From: Bicyclus anynana
Taxonomy: Eukaryota; Arthropoda; Insecta; Lepidoptera; Nymphalidae
Direction: 5' to 3'
Assembly: GCF_947172395.1 (NCBI RefSeq)
Contig: NC_069110.1
Location: forward strand, 3,844,001 to 3,908,000
DNA length: 64,000 bases
Of this stretch, positions 10,298-21,500 are shown in pieces. The translations under genes were made by a program, and so were the position numbers. Under the pieces are notes generated by a model, which saw nothing but the letters and a program-made list of their open reading frames with translations, was not told where the DNA came from and ran no database searches. How positions within the stretch are numbered: position 1 is the first letter of the stretch; each line of letters begins with the position of its first letter.

Positions 10298-11130
10298 TAT
10301 TTTTAGGGTTCCGTAGGCCACAAGGAACCCTTATAGTTTCGCCATGTCTATCTGTCCGTCCGTCCGTCTGTCCACGGTTTAGCGCAGAGACTATTACTAC
10401 TAGAAAGCTGTAAATTAGCATGAGTATGTACATTAAAAATGTAAACAAAGTCATAGAATATATAAATATATAAATATTTTTTTAGGGTACCTCCCCTAAA
10501 TGTAGAGTGGAGAAGATTTTTTTTTACTTGTTTATGTCATAGTGTGGGGTATCGTTGGATAGGTCTTTGAAAGATGTAAGGGGTTCTCTATCAATATTTT
10601 TTGATTTAGGGAACCGTTTGTAAATATTAAGCTCTTAAGAGCAAATTTTTGTTAGAGTCAAGTGTCCGCACCCTGTACCGGCTAAACGGTTATTTATGGA
10701 TACGTTAAAAAATCACGATAGTAGGATATGTAATGAAATCACAAGGAAAAGTATAACAACTAAGTAGCAACTACTATTTAAAAAGTTATAGTCGACCAAC
10801 TTAAAAAACGTGATTGGAAATCGATAATTGCATATTAATTCCGTTGTTAATTAAAAAAATAAAGCTGTCAGTAAGTAAGGTAACTCAGAGTCTGTTAAAA
10901 CTAGAAAGCTCAAGTTTGGTACAGATTATATATATTAATTACGTCAAAGTGGTGAAAAAAAATTTGAAAAAAAAACAAATCTTTTGGGGTCCCTTCCGTA
11001 CATGCAAAGTGAGAATCCTCATTTTGGGATATAATTGGTATTTTTGTTGATATTTGCATTACATAAAGGATCAAAGTGCAACTACGAAACTAAACACTGT
11101 GCGTCGCCTGACACGCACTACACCGGTTTT
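10298..11130 (-). mobile_element. Inverted second copy of the 8421-9224 element
   Basis: It starts TTTTTAGGGTTCCGTAGGCC and ends near GACACGCACTACACCGGTTTT, the reverse complement of the ends at 8421-9224. The CCGTCCGTCC tract, 'CGTTTGTAAATATTAAG' and 'GGGTACCTCCCCTA' identify it. Several small open frames (10251-10454, 10814-11050, 11035-11253) are chance frames in this AT-rich repeat. Confidence 0.6.
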
Positions 11131-11249
11131 CAATTTTTGTTTTTACAGTTTTCGCGATATCATACCGGAATTATATATTTTTTTTCTATCTCCAGGGTGA
11201 TATTTTTATTGAAATTTCTTAGAAGAATTAAAAGTTTAGTAAGTACTTC

Positions 11250-11335
11250 GTAGATCATCTCAGGGCTCAAACCTAGGCCTCGTGATCCAAAGCCAGATAG
11301 GCTGACCACTGTTTCAACGAGGCTAAATACGAGTA
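11250..11335 (-). mobile_element. tRNA-derived SINE head (SINE-D)
   Basis: Read on the minus strand, it has an eroded tRNA-like head with 'GGATCACGAGGCCTAGGTTT' in the B-box position. It is similar to the copy at 45545-45665. Only the head is clear. Confidence 0.45.
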
Positions 11336-11607
11336 TAATGTATACACGCATGTTACAAATTATTTATTTATTTATTAATAGCGATGTAAATTAAAAATTA
11401 TTCAAAGGCATAATCTAGTACAGTAGATTGGTTCTTATTTTGGACGTTGGTTCAATTCTGGGTCCAAAGACGTAGCTAAGCGTCGTCGCATCGTGTTATC
11501 AGATAAGGGCTGTAGTCGCATTATCTCTGATTTGTACTCGTATTATTGAGGTCCCTTACATGGCTTACATGATACTTTTAAGTGATTAATTATCAATATA
11601 TGGTTAA

Positions 11608-12048
11608 CTAGCGGACACCCGCGACTTCGTCCGCATGGAAATCAATGTAAACTTTCAAGCCCTATTTCACCACTGTAGAGTTTGAATTTTAAAAAATTTG
11701 TAATCCCATTATATTTTTTTTTTTTTATTTATGAGCAAATTTTTAAAACTGTAACTAAAAATAAAGGACTTTCCATACAAACTTTCAACCCCTATTTATT
11801 TTCGCAATAAAAAGTATCCTATAACCTTCTCCGTATTATGGTCTTAAACCGTGCCAAGTTTCATTTGAATTCATTTAGTAGTTTCAGCGTGATGCTCGAA
11901 TAACAAAAAAAACACGGACAGACAGGCAAAAAATCGAAAAAAAATATTTTTAGCTTCAGTATCGATTATATGTATAATGCCCCTCAACAAAAATTTTCAA
12001 AATATCTTCAATGTACAGAATGTACAGAATTCATATAATAAATATAGA
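11608..12048 (-). mobile_element. Uninterrupted Helitron copy
   Basis: On the minus strand the start TCTATATTTATTATATGAAT is at 12048 (preceded by A), and the end is GTCCGCTAG at 11608. It is the intact relative of the doubly interrupted copy at 790-2745 and provides the reference for its empty sites. It has no coding capacity. Confidence 0.7.
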
Positions 12049-12474
12049 TTCTAGATGGGGCTGTCGTCCGTTATGCCACGGTAAGGTTTTCAATTGGTAT
12101 AAGTAAAATCCCAAATTGCGAATTAATGTATAGAATTCGACCAGTTTTAGTCCAATGATAATTATCTATTGCATTAGGGCGGTCAGGAGCGGATTTGAAG
12201 GCCAAACACGATTATTGAATGAGAACATATCAGGTCTAACAATTCCCACTAAGAATGTTACCAATAAAACCTCGAGTGGCAGAGAATAATTTTGAACGAC
12301 GTCCCAGACTTGTGACCATTGTATGTAGGTTTAAGGACATCTTTTAAATCTAGTTAATACTCGCCTTCTTCGCTGAAGTCATTATAAATTTTTAAAGAAA
12401 TTGCAAAGCGAATGTTAGTATTCTTTGTGTAGAAAGTCCCAGAAGTGCGTCTACTAATCAGCTTCGTAAGGATT
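12049..12474. other. Noncoding stretch with retroelement remnant
   Basis: Part of 12230-12370 ('GTGGCAGAGAATA', 'TTGTGACCATTGTATGTAGG') resembles in degenerate form the LINE tail at 19855-20061. Nothing else was recognised. Confidence 0.4.
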
Positions 12475-12515
12475 GCATCGAATGGATTTTACCTACAGTA
12501 AAATCCGTTTGATGC
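12475..12515. repeat. 18-bp near-perfect hairpin
   Basis: The arms GCATCGAATGGATTTTAC and GTAAAATCCGTTTGATGC pair with two mismatches across a 5-base loop. Confidence 0.75.
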
Positions 12516-12565
12516 GATGCGTCCGATACCTACGCTGCGGATAGTTGGACGCCTACGTTAAATAG

Positions 12566-12642
12566 TAATTACCTTCATTAAAATCCGTCCAGCCGTTTCG
12601 GAGGAGTTCGGTAACAAACACCGTGACACTAGAATTTTATAC
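12566..12642 (-). mobile_element. Helitron 5'-end fragment
   Basis: On the minus strand it reads 'AAAATTCTAGTGTCACGGTG ... CTCCTCCGAAACGGCTGGAC', the 5' block of the 990-2164 Helitron family. Confidence 0.6.
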
Positions 12643-12984
12643 ATATAATAAAAAAGAGATTTAGCTCATGTTGTCAATATATTCCACAGGGTATCCGTAT
12701 TTTTATTTTATTATGTTTCAACCACACCAGTAGTTGCACCTAACTTCAATCTAATTTAGCTCGTAAGTTAATCACGTTAAGGATGATTAGTTTTCCAACG
12801 TGTTAGATATCGTTAAAGTTGGAAATTTATAGGATATTTTCACACAGTATTATTTTTTTTAAATTAATAGATGACAAAACATGCGAATTGTTGACCTATC
12901 ACCTACATAACAGACTTGCAGGATATGTTAGAAACATAACGCAATTAACTATTTTCGCCCTGCTTTTTTTTATCGAATCAATAT

Positions 12985-13190
12985 CTTGTATATATATAAA
13001 AATATCATGTCACAATGTTTGTTCATGTACCTACTCTTCCGAAACGGCTTCACCGATTCTAATTATCAATTATTCAAATTCTTAAACCCTAGGGGTATGG
13101 TAGTTGTTGGGTAGGACTAGAGTAGGGGTAGGGTAGGGGTAGTGTAGGAGTAGGGTAGGAGGTAGAGTAGGAGTAGGGTAGGGATATGGA
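12985..13190 (+). mobile_element. Helitron fragment with short G-rich array
   Basis: It contains the 5' block ('TATCATGTCACAATG', 'CTTCCGAAACGGCTTCACCG'), then a degenerate GTAGGG array at 13092-13188. The layout is the same as in the 990-2164 element on a smaller scale. The 3' CTAG end is missing. Confidence 0.6.
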
Positions 13191-13325
13191 AGACTCGACC
13201 CGACTACGATAGAGGGTTTGATGTTCATAGGCACACTTAATTAAAATATTAATATTAATATCACAGAAAACTAGAGTCTAGCACAACACTAAATGCTAAC
13301 ATTTTCGTTATAATATACTAGCGGA

Positions 13326-13575
13326 GAGAGCCGTGATAGCCCAGTGGGTATGACCTCTGCCTCCGATTCCGGTGGGTGTGGATTCAAATCCGGTCCGAGG
13401 CATGCACCTCCAACTTTTCAGTTATATGCATTAAGAAATTAAATATCACGTGTCTCAATCGGTGAAGGAAAACATCGTGAGGAAACCTGCATACCAGAGA
13501 ATTTTCTTTATTCTCTGCGTGTGTGAAGTCTGCCAATCCGCATTGGGCCAGCGTGGGGGACTATTGGCCTAACCT
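13326..13575 (+). mobile_element. SINE-B copy, 3'-truncated
   Basis: The tRNA-like head (TAGCCCAGTGGGTATGACCT as A box; GGATTCAAATCC as B box) is followed by the body with 'AACATCGTGAGGAAACCTGC' and 'CCGCATTGGGCCAGCGTGG'. It stops at 'TTGGCCTAACC', where R1-like sequence begins. The head is not a functional tRNA gene, as no cloverleaf with acceptor closure was found. Confidence 0.85.
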
Positions 13576-14333
13576 AGTTTGTGTATAGGTACAAGACCCG
13601 TAATTACTAGCACTGCCTCCGTGGAGACTGTCCAATATGCCCCGCTTATGCCTACAGCGAGACGTCTTTGCACCGTTTCCAGCTTTCTTTTATACATATC
13701 TACTTCCATAGCGCCGTTAAATATAGGTGCTCCGTAAAGGATGACGGAGTGGGCCACCGATGCCGGCACCCTTCTACTTGCTCTAGGACCTCCTTTTGTA
13801 GGCATAAGTTTGAGTAGCGCTTCTGTTAGCTTTTGCGCTTTTTGAGCTACTTCCTCGACGTGCTTTTTAAAATTCCGTCTTCTATCGAGCCATATGTCTA
13901 GGTACTTTATGTGCTCTTTCGGAGTTACTGTGGCGCCCTCGACGCGGAATTCGATGGGATCAAGTTTTCGTCTCCCACTGAATACTATCGCCTCTATTTT
14001 TTCCGGTGCTAGGGCTAGTTGTTTTTCTTGCATCCAGGAATTTATCTCTTTTAGCGCTCTATTTGCACGAATTATGAGAGAATATTCAGTTCTAGCTTTT
14101 TTTTTTGTGTATGAAAACCAGCGCTGCAGCTAGCTGCAGCTTTAAGCTGAGTGGGAGACCTTTATTTGGTCAGTGCGCTTTTACTTTCACTTTTCTTGTT
14201 CTTTGTAAAATATAAAAGCTTAGTTTTAAGTTTACTGATCAAATAAAAATGTTTTTCTTTCTTCTTTCTTTCTTTCTTCTTTAGCTACTACTACTAGAGC
14301 CAGGTCGTCCGCAAACCCAATTGATTGGTTTTG
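13569..14333 (-). pseudogene. R1-type LINE reverse transcriptase fragment, interrupted
   Basis: The minus-strand frame 14105-13569 encodes the post-catalytic part of an R1-clade reverse transcriptase: 'LALAPEKIEAIVFSGRRK', 'IKYLDIWLDRRRNFKKHVEE' and 'VITGLVPI' are typical phrases. The catalytic box GFADDLALVV lies further upstream at about 14333-14297. Between them, 14106-14278 is a foreign insertion; when it is removed the frame reads ...FADDLALVVVA-KARTEYSL... without a break. The 3' end of the R1 ORF is missing at the SINE-B junction. It is a dead, 5'- and 3'-truncated copy. Confidence 0.8.
14106..14278 (+). mobile_element. LINE 3'-end insertion in the R1 fragment
   Basis: The segment contains 'GTGGGAGACCTTTATTTGGT', an AATAAA signal near 14240 and a TTTC/TTCT-rich tail (14250-14278), the look of a 5'-truncated plus-strand retroelement end. 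It splits the minus-strand R1 frame; the flanks share CTTT only. Confidence 0.5.
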
Positions 14334-14432
14334 CGGACGACCTGGCTTAACACATTGCTTAAAGCTATGCATTGGCAGGTTCATCACAGTCTTGGGGATC
14401 TTGTTATAGAAGAGTACACCCAAACCTACAAA
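14334..14432 (-). pseudogene. C-terminal LINE ORF fragment (LFYNKIPK type)
   Basis: It encodes 'LFYNKIPKTVMNLPMHSFKQ' on the minus strand, the tail of a jockey/CR1-like reverse transcriptase protein also present at 24607-24849. The join to the R1 fragment is in frame by chance, giving an open frame over 14423-14232 that mixes two LINE families. Confidence 0.6.
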
Positions 14433-14892
14433 AGATTATTTTTACTTAAAAAAAACCCGTCTTCATCCCTATTGTTTTACACGTAGTTGATTAGTTAAGA
14501 GATGGGACGTCGAGGCCATATCTCAAGTCTCAATTTGGGGGATAATATATCGACACTAATTAAAAAGCGGTAATAATTTTAATCCCGGCACGAATACGCT
14601 AAGTACTGCCGACCTACTATTTGATATTTCCAAACAAATACTCTACAATCTTAAACGGTAGCCAATTGTAGGTGTCGTCAACAATGTCGAGATATCAATT
14701 TATCAGATATTTTATTGTTATCTACGTACTAAATATCGTATCTAAATTGATCGTAAAATGTGATTTCAGTTCACAAGATTCATATTTATAGTTTGGATTT
14801 TATAGAACCATATCATTCGAGTATCCTGTGTAGCATACAGCACATTATTTTCTCTTCCTAATCTCACTATGTGCTAATCTAGACTGAGGTTT
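14433..14892. other. Noncoding stretch
   Basis: AT-rich sequence; no gene, SINE or TIR was recognised. Confidence 0.45.
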
Positions 14893-15125
14893 GGATTGAG
14901 GTTTTCTTAATTTGCCCAGATCTGGCTGGTGGGAGACTTCGGCCGTGGCTAGTTACCACCCTACCGCCAAGCGATTTAGCGTTCCGGTACGATGTCGTGT
15001 AGAAACCGAAAGGGGTGTGGATTTTCATCCCCCTCCTAACAAGTTAGCCCGCTTCCATCTTAGGTTGCATCATCACTTACCATCAGGTGAGATTGTAGTC
15101 AAGGGCTAACTTGTAAAGAATAAAA
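14893..15125 (+). mobile_element. SINE-A copy lacking its head
   Basis: It runs from 'GATTGAGGTTTTCTTAATTT' through 'CGTTCCGGTACGATGTCGTG' to 'GTAGTCAAGGGCTAACTTGT' and an A-rich tail. The tRNA-like head is absent (5'-truncated). The open frame at 14912-15109 is only the SINE. Confidence 0.85.
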
Positions 15126-15489
15126 AAAAAACAGCGCCGTCCAAATGGCCAGCGACCGTACTCGATGGAGGAGCATATACACGTACATGTATACCAAACG
15201 ATGACTTGCCAAGGTGGTCACGATCCTCAGTCATGAGGGACCGACTAGAGAGAGAGAGATAAGGACGCAATCTAACTTCACTACTTTACAACTCTGCAGT
15301 GCAGTGTTGCATTTACGCCAAGTAAAATTACGCGATCAAATGTTTTACACCGGGAATACGCCCGGGAATAGTCTGCCCGGGTAGTTCCAGATAGCTGGCA
15401 CAATTCAATTACTTCGTTTACAAATATCACGAGATCTGACATAAGAACATTCATAATGTGTATGATACCCTCATCTGTTATTTATTTGG
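15126..15489. other. Noncoding stretch
   Basis: No supported feature. A short GA repeat occurs at 15249-15261. Confidence 0.4.
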
Positions 15490-15659
15490 GACTACCAGAC
15501 GCCGCGTGGTTCCCGTTCCCGAAGGAGTACTGGAATAAAATATGGCCTATAGCACTCGGGATAGTATAGATTTCCAACAGTAAAATATTTTTTAATCGTT
15601 TCAGAGCCTATTCAATGCAAACAAACAATCAAATCTATCCTCTTTATAATATTAGTAGA
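15490..15659 (-). mobile_element. Short Helitron copy
   Basis: On the minus strand it begins TCTACTAATATTATAAAGAG at 15659 and contains 'GATTGTTTGTTTGCATTGAA' and, near 15500, 'GACGCCGCGTGG'. It is related to the start of the copy at 51195. Confidence 0.6.
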
Positions 15660-15839
15660 GACACTAAGTAAATGATAGGAATATTTATGTATAACAGATA
15701 TTAAGGATAGTATTAAATAATTAACTTTTTTATTCAGTTTATTTAAGCTTCATTAGTTAATTAAAAAAAAATGCTGCTTTAACACTGGGTTTGCCAGATA
15801 TACTTAGTTGAGTTTTTTTATTTACTAGTATGTACCTTT

Positions 15840-15977
15840 AAGCCGGATTTATATTTGTCTGACATCACGAATGTCACAACACATAAGTGTAAACGTTACC
15901 ATATAAGATATATGATACCGATTTTGTTCTGATGCGTCACGACACGACACGTCAGACAAATGTAAATCCGCCTTTAT
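15840..15977. mobile_element. MITE with AAGCCGGATTTATATTTGTC ends
   Basis: It is 138 bp, with inverted ends of about 24 bp (AAGCCGGATTTATATTTGTC... against ...GACAAATGTAAATCCGCCTT) and internal 'GATGCGTCACGACACGACAC'. A second member is at 63676-63839. Confidence 0.8.
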
Positions 15978-16240
15978 CAGTTATTTAGTCGTATAAATGT
16001 TTTGATGTTTACATTCGAAGTACAATTACAGCGTCCAATCCACACGGCAATTAAAACATTTATACTAATTAACTAAATGCCGATAAAAATTCACTGTACA
16101 ATCTCTACATTATTATCGAATTTTCTCTTAAAAAACAATATTTAAATAACAATTTTTATTTAAGGTGATTTACATTTAAACATTCTTTTTATTTATTTTT
16201 TTGTTGATAAATAATAATACATTACGGAACTTAAGTCTCG

Positions 16241-16530
16241 ACGGCCTCCGTGGCGCAGTGGTATGCGCGGTGGATTTACAAGACGGAGGTCCTGGGTTCG
16301 ATCCCCGGCTAAGCCGATTGAGGTTTTCTTAATTGGTCCAGGTCTGGCTGGTCGTGGCTAGTTACCACCCTACCGACAAAGACGTAAGCGATTTAGCATT
16401 CCGGTACGATGTCGTGTAAAAGCCGAAATGGGTGTGGATTTTCCTCCTCCTAACAAGTTAGCCCGCTTCCATCTAAGACAGCATTATCACATACCATCAG
16501 GTGAGATTGTAGTCAAGGGCTAACTTGTAA
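16241..16530 (+). mobile_element. Near-full-length SINE-A
   Basis: This is the best SINE-A copy. The head has A box TGGCGCAGTGG and B box GGTTCGATCCC, followed by the family body and the end 'GTAGTCAAGGGCTAACTTGT'. It can be used as the reference for the copies at 5159, 14893, 18672, 45092 and 52452. The head looks like a tRNA but the molecule continues into the SINE body, so it is not called a tRNA gene. Confidence 0.9.
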
Positions 16531-16589
16531 GATTTACTAAATAATTACTACATAAACGACATTTTTCAACACACATTTTTCAACATATT

Positions 16590-16905
16590 TCAGAGAGGGC
16601 GCACAGGAACTTTCAATATAGTCGTCCCTCCATCTCCATTCTACCACAGAACAGAGAGACACCGTGCAAATTGCAAATTGGCACCCTTTTGATGTCGATG
16701 TCCAGTCGACTCGCACAAAACGTTACGCATCGACGTTTCTAATAAGTACAGCGAAGATGTGGAAAGCCCTTCCGGCTTCTGTATTTCCTAACACTTAGGA
16801 TTTGTGCATAGGCATTTTCTATGCAAGCACGCTCCAACCTAGACCTCACCATTGCTTTCCACCAGGCATGATTTCAAGCAAGCACAAGTCTATTATGAAT
16901 TAAAA
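16590..16905 (+). pseudogene. LINE ORF C-terminal fragment
   Basis: The plus strand near 16690-16790 reads 'STRTKRYASTFLISTAKMWK' followed by 'ALPASVFPN', a recurrent C-terminal signature of insect LINE proteins. Frames are broken on both sides and an A-rich stretch follows at about 16900. It is a degenerate 3' end. Confidence 0.6.
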
Positions 16906-17862
16906 AAAAACATTCAACATTTGAATTTAGCTTACAATGGATCAAATTATTTAAGAATAATTTATGCATATTCGTATAAACGCTTATGAGATACTTACTA
17001 TTCGTAAGCTCGCAATTTCAAATTGCAAATTCATCCACACATCAATACCAGCAACTCTAAATTCCCCTGTTTTAGAGTAGGATTTGTAATTTCCCAAAAG
17101 CCGATCCCCAAAGCCGATTGCCGTATTAATTCTACTTGATTGCAGATTAGCAAATCAATTCTCAAATGGACTGTTTGGGAAATTATAATGAACGTTGACT
17201 GTTCCTGAATATCATGACAATCACAACGCATTTACAAATCTAAACCAATTTTATAAAGAAGATTGATTTATTTGTTTGATCATTTTCTTGTTTTTTACGA
17301 TTAACCACAAGAACAACAACTGTTATTTTTTAAATTATTTCACGATTAGGAGGCTACATCATCACCGTTATCATGGGCTACATTTTACATTTATACCCGT
17401 ATCCATGGAAACGGGAACTGGGCGAGTGAAACCGCGGGACATCTGCTAAATCTTCTTGAATATCATGAGTCATAAGATTTACAAATCAATACTAAGTGAA
17501 TCAATACATGATGTACAAACGGTTTTACTTCCGATAGATTATAAGATACCGAAAAATAACACGTCAAATTGTAATAAGTATTTTCAGTTCACAATATGAC
17601 GGTAGATTATAATATCACGAGTGAGATTATAAACTAACGGATTTTACAATCTAACGGAGACATAAACACGAAACTAAAGCTCAACGAAATTTTTTAAAAT
17701 ACCTACAGCTGATTTTCTTAGATTTTAATAGAACTTCCACTGAAAGATATTCTTTTTATTTTTTTTTCGGGTCAATTCGCGAGCATCCGCTAGTTTTAAA
17801 CTCGACACTAACACAGGTAACAAGTCTACACGTGTGAAACTGCGGGGCACAGATATATTGTA
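16906..17862. other. Noncoding stretch with two Helitron-end scraps
   Basis: Scraps of Helitron 3' ends occur at about 17425-17450 (AAACCGCGGGACATCTGC) and 17765-17795 (TTCGCGAGCATCCGCTAGT). Otherwise the stretch is AT-rich and unassigned; open frames at 17031-17231 and 17756-17959 have no support. Confidence 0.45.
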
Positions 17863-18478
17863 TTAGCTGATGCCGCGCGGTTTCGCCCGCGTACGAATAC
17901 GGAGATAAACTATAGCCTATATATCCTTCCTCAAAACTGTTGAAGACAAAAGTCGACAAACAGTGATGACCTATGGTTCCGAGATTTGGTCGCTAACTAT
18001 TGGTCTCATAAAAAGGCACACAGCGGGCGACGGAACGTATCTATAATATCTCTGCGTGATCGAATCAGAAATGAGGAGATCCGCAGAAGAACCAAAGTCA
18101 TCGACATAGTTCAACGTGTCGCGAAGCTGAAGTGTCAATTGGCGGGGCACATAGTTCGAAGAGCTGATGGCCGTTGGGGTGCTGGAATGGCGGCCCCTCG
18201 CCTGAAAGCGCAGTGTTAGGCGACCCCCCCACCAGGTGGACTGATGACATCAAGCGAGTCGCAGGTATTCGCTGGATGGGAGGCGGCTCAGTATCGTGTT
18301 GTTGGAATGTTTTGAAGTCCCTACAAAAGGCCTATGTCCTGCTGATGATGATGATGATCCTTCCTCGACAAATGGGCTGTCTAACATGAAAGAATTTTTC
18401 AAATCGGACCATTAGCTCCTGACATTTGCGTGTTCAAACAAACAAACAAACACTCCAGTTTTATAATATTAGTATAGA
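17863..18478 (-). mobile_element. Helitron split by an RTE insertion
   Basis: On the minus strand it starts TCTATACTAATATTATAAAA at 18478 and ends GGCATCAGCTAA at 17863 (CTRR terminus, next base T). The two halves 17863-17932 and 18357-18478 join into a normal copy of the family at 7860-8058 when the RTE piece is removed. Confidence 0.8.
17933..18356 (+). mobile_element. 5'-truncated RTE LINE with 10-bp target-site duplication
   Basis: The insert encodes, with frameshifts, the C-terminal region of the common lepidopteran endonuclease-reverse transcriptase: 'SLRDRIRNEEIRRRTKV', 'VAKLKCQLAGHIVRRADGRW', 'PTRWTDDIKRVAGIRW'. It ends in a (GAT)n tail. The duplication ATCCTTCCTC is at 17923-17932 and 18357-18366. 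The open frames at 17986-18219 and 18174-18389 are parts of this dead copy. Confidence 0.85.
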
Positions 18479-18522
18479 TTAGATATACATGCATTTTAAA
18501 CAAATAATTCGTAAGTACTTAC

Positions 18523-18571
18523 GCATGTTGTATAAGGAATCATCCGAAAACGAGAATCGGTCGTCGAGTTT
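18523..18571 (-). CDS. Predicted 49-base internal exon
   Basis: The minus strand reads ...TTGTTTCAG|AAACTCGACGACCGATTC...AACATGC|GTAAGTAC. It gives 16 codons in phase 0 (KLDDRFSFSDDSLYNM) and ends in phase 1. It joins in frame to the exon at 25890-26030. It lies between a Helitron (ending 18478) and a SINE (from 18672), but is itself unique sequence. Confidence 0.5.
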
Positions 18572-21500
18572 CTGAAACAAAATAAAAAATATATTATAAC
18601 GTCTTAATTTATTTTTGTACACCGAAATTAAAAAAATAAAAATAGAGAATGAAGAAAGCAGTATAAAAAAGGCGGCCTTATCGCTAAGTAGCGTGGCTAA
18701 TTACCTACTAGCAAAGACGTACGTACGGCTAAGCGATTAAGCGTTCCGGTACGATGTCGTGTAGAAACCGAAAGGAGTGTAGATTTTCATTCTCCTCCTA
18801 ACAAGTTAGCCCGCTTCCATCTTAGAGTGCATGATCATTTACCATCAGGTAAGATAGCTGTACCTAAGGGCTAATTTGTAAAATAAAATGTAGCGATTTC
18901 TTCCATTTCTTCCTTGGGCTTGGGAAAATATTTAGCTTTCACAGACTCTCCAAAAGATGATTGGAAAAGGAAAAGAGTAAATAAGATTGTAGGTATCTTC
19001 TCAGCAGAACCTTCCGAACCGGTGGTAGAATCTTTACAAATAGTCAACTGACGTGTCAAAAGTGCTTGTAAACTGAGCCTACTTGAAATAAATGATTTTT
19101 GATTTGATTTGGTATACCGATTTATTCAAGACGGACGGAGCGGACACCCGCGTGTAATTCGGTGTAAACTTTCAACCCCTATTTCTCCCCCTCCTGTTAA
19201 TGTTTCTGCATGTTTTATATATATTAAATAGTCCACTAATAATTTTAAAAAAGTAAACTTGAATCGTGAATAATTTATATAAAAAAAACTTGAAATAATT
19301 TTTAACTCTTCAGGTACCCCTAGGATTTTTGAAAATTCTGGAATAACATTATTGTTAGTATAATTCTAGAGTATTTTTTTTCATCAGTAACAGTTTTATT
19401 TACGCTACCTCCTACTCTACCCCTACCCTACCACAACTCAACCCCTACCCTACCCTACACTTACCCTACCACTATCCTAAGTATCTTATGTCTGTGTCCT
19501 GGTTCTAAGCTATCTCAGTACAGCCGTTCTTGAGTTGAGCGGCGACTACACAACTTTTTTTGGTACATTTTTAAACGTTGATATCTTTTGAATGGAATGT
19601 CGGAATTGATTAATTCAAAAATTAAAAAAAATGCATTAAATCAGTCTTGAATCTGAAGTAGTTTATTGTGATAAGAAATAATCCCAAGATAAAAAATAAA
19701 GAGCCTTTTCTAACGGCGGCTTTTCCATTATTATTTTTTTAAATAAAAGAACACTTATTATGTCATGACTATAATAGTTAGGCAAATGCTGTCGCGACAT
19801 TTTTTGTAGAAAACATGTTTTCTACAAAGTTGTTGTACATTATGTTATTCTAACACCAATAGACTATGTTGCGGGTGACCGCTGGAGAGACGAATATCTT
19901 AGCATTCCATGGATTCACCGTGCGGTGCCTTGTCCAACGCGTTGTAGAGAGAAATACTCCGTGGAGAGTCGTGGACTTGTGAACACAGGACGTAGGGTTA
20001 AGGAATTCCTTGACAATCGGTTAACACTCCCCTCCTCCGCTCGTGTTGTTCTCCCTGCCTAGGCAAATTTCTTATTAGAGCTGCTTTGTCTACCCGTTCT
20101 AATATATAACTTGCTGCAGTTGTAGAGAGGCCAAGGTCTTTAAGATTTAGCTGGTAATCCTCTCGCACCTACTTCTATGGCATACAGACTTACTAAATAG
20201 CCGGTTTTAGTTAGTTCATTTGTTCATCATCATCGTCATCACTATCAGCCTATATTCGGCTCTCTGCTGAGCTCGAGTCTCATCTCAGAGTGAGAGGTGT
20301 TAGGCCAATAGTCCACCACGCTGGCCCAATTCGGATTGGCTGACTTCACACACGCAGAGAATTAAGAAAATTCTCGGGTATATGCAGGTTTCCTCACGAT
20401 GATATTTAATTTCTTAAAATGCACACAACTGAAAAGTTGGAGGTGCATGCCCCGGTTCATTTCTTAGGTCATAATCTTTATAAAAACAAATTATATGAAT
20501 TTTTCACTGTAGGTACGTAGGTATAGATACTAAGATAGTTTGCGTAGATACTACGGGAGTATTTGTCACACTTTTATAATACAAGAGCGTGTTTATGAGA
20601 GTTTGGCCTATAAATCTAATTTTATACGAGTCAAAAATAAATAGATACTTTTAAACCGAGTGCCGTGTGTGACACTGTCTCTTTCTAAGATGTATTGAGA
20701 ATTATTATATTTTATGTTTTTCCTTCATAGTTTGAGACTCGTGATATTTAATTTAGTAAAATTCACATTACTGAAAAGTTGGGAGCTGCATGCCCCGGAC
20801 CGAACAGATCCACCACACTTCTATGCCACGCCTCAGGCGTCGTATATTCGTGAATGACGGAATTGAAAAATCGCTGAAGGACTTAAAGCATTGGTTTTCC
20901 ACCCGCTTTTAGGAGTTCTGATGGAAACTTCTCGACCTTACTTAATATCTCGGGCTTTGTAGAAATCAGATTACCCTGTTCGGTATTCAAACGCGTCAGC
21001 TGCCTCGGTACAAAAGACAGATTTCTTGCGAAAACTTATAAGCCTTTTTAATACGCTCGGTATTGAAGTTTCGCAAGTCGCTGGTCTGCGAATTAGAGAT
21101 CTTTTAATTCGTCAGTATTTGGACACATCTGCTGAAGACTGTAATCTCATTTCTTGCCTTTCTTCCATGATCTTAAATGTTTTAGATCCAACCGTATGAA
21201 CAGTTTTCAAGAACCTGTTGTTGAGATCGTCCAGTATCGCAACTTGCTAGGCAATCAAAGTGGTTCTGCAGTTCTAGTCGAAAGCATTCGGGGTCTTGAA
21301 TATGGGCACGAGTAGGTCGAAGCGTATCATCAGTCGATACAGTTCATCATCATGAACCCATATTCAGTTCACTGCTGAGCTCGAGTCTCCTCTCAGAATG
21401 AGGGGGATTCTGGAGGGATCTGGCCCAATGCGGATTGACAGACTTCACACACGCAGAGAATTAAGAAAATTCTCTTATAAGCAGGTTTCCTCCTTCACCG

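Noticed and set aside
14232..14423. 63-codon gene
   Set aside because: It is a chance in-frame fusion of two different LINE fragments across a hairpin junction.
16241..16320. tRNA gene
   Set aside because: A and B boxes are good, but the same head recurs with a long common body in several copies; it is a tRNA-derived SINE. The same holds for 13326, 45767 and 45600-45665.
17986..18389. Two small plus-strand genes
   Set aside because: They are frameshifted parts of one 5'-truncated RTE insertion bounded by a target-site duplication.
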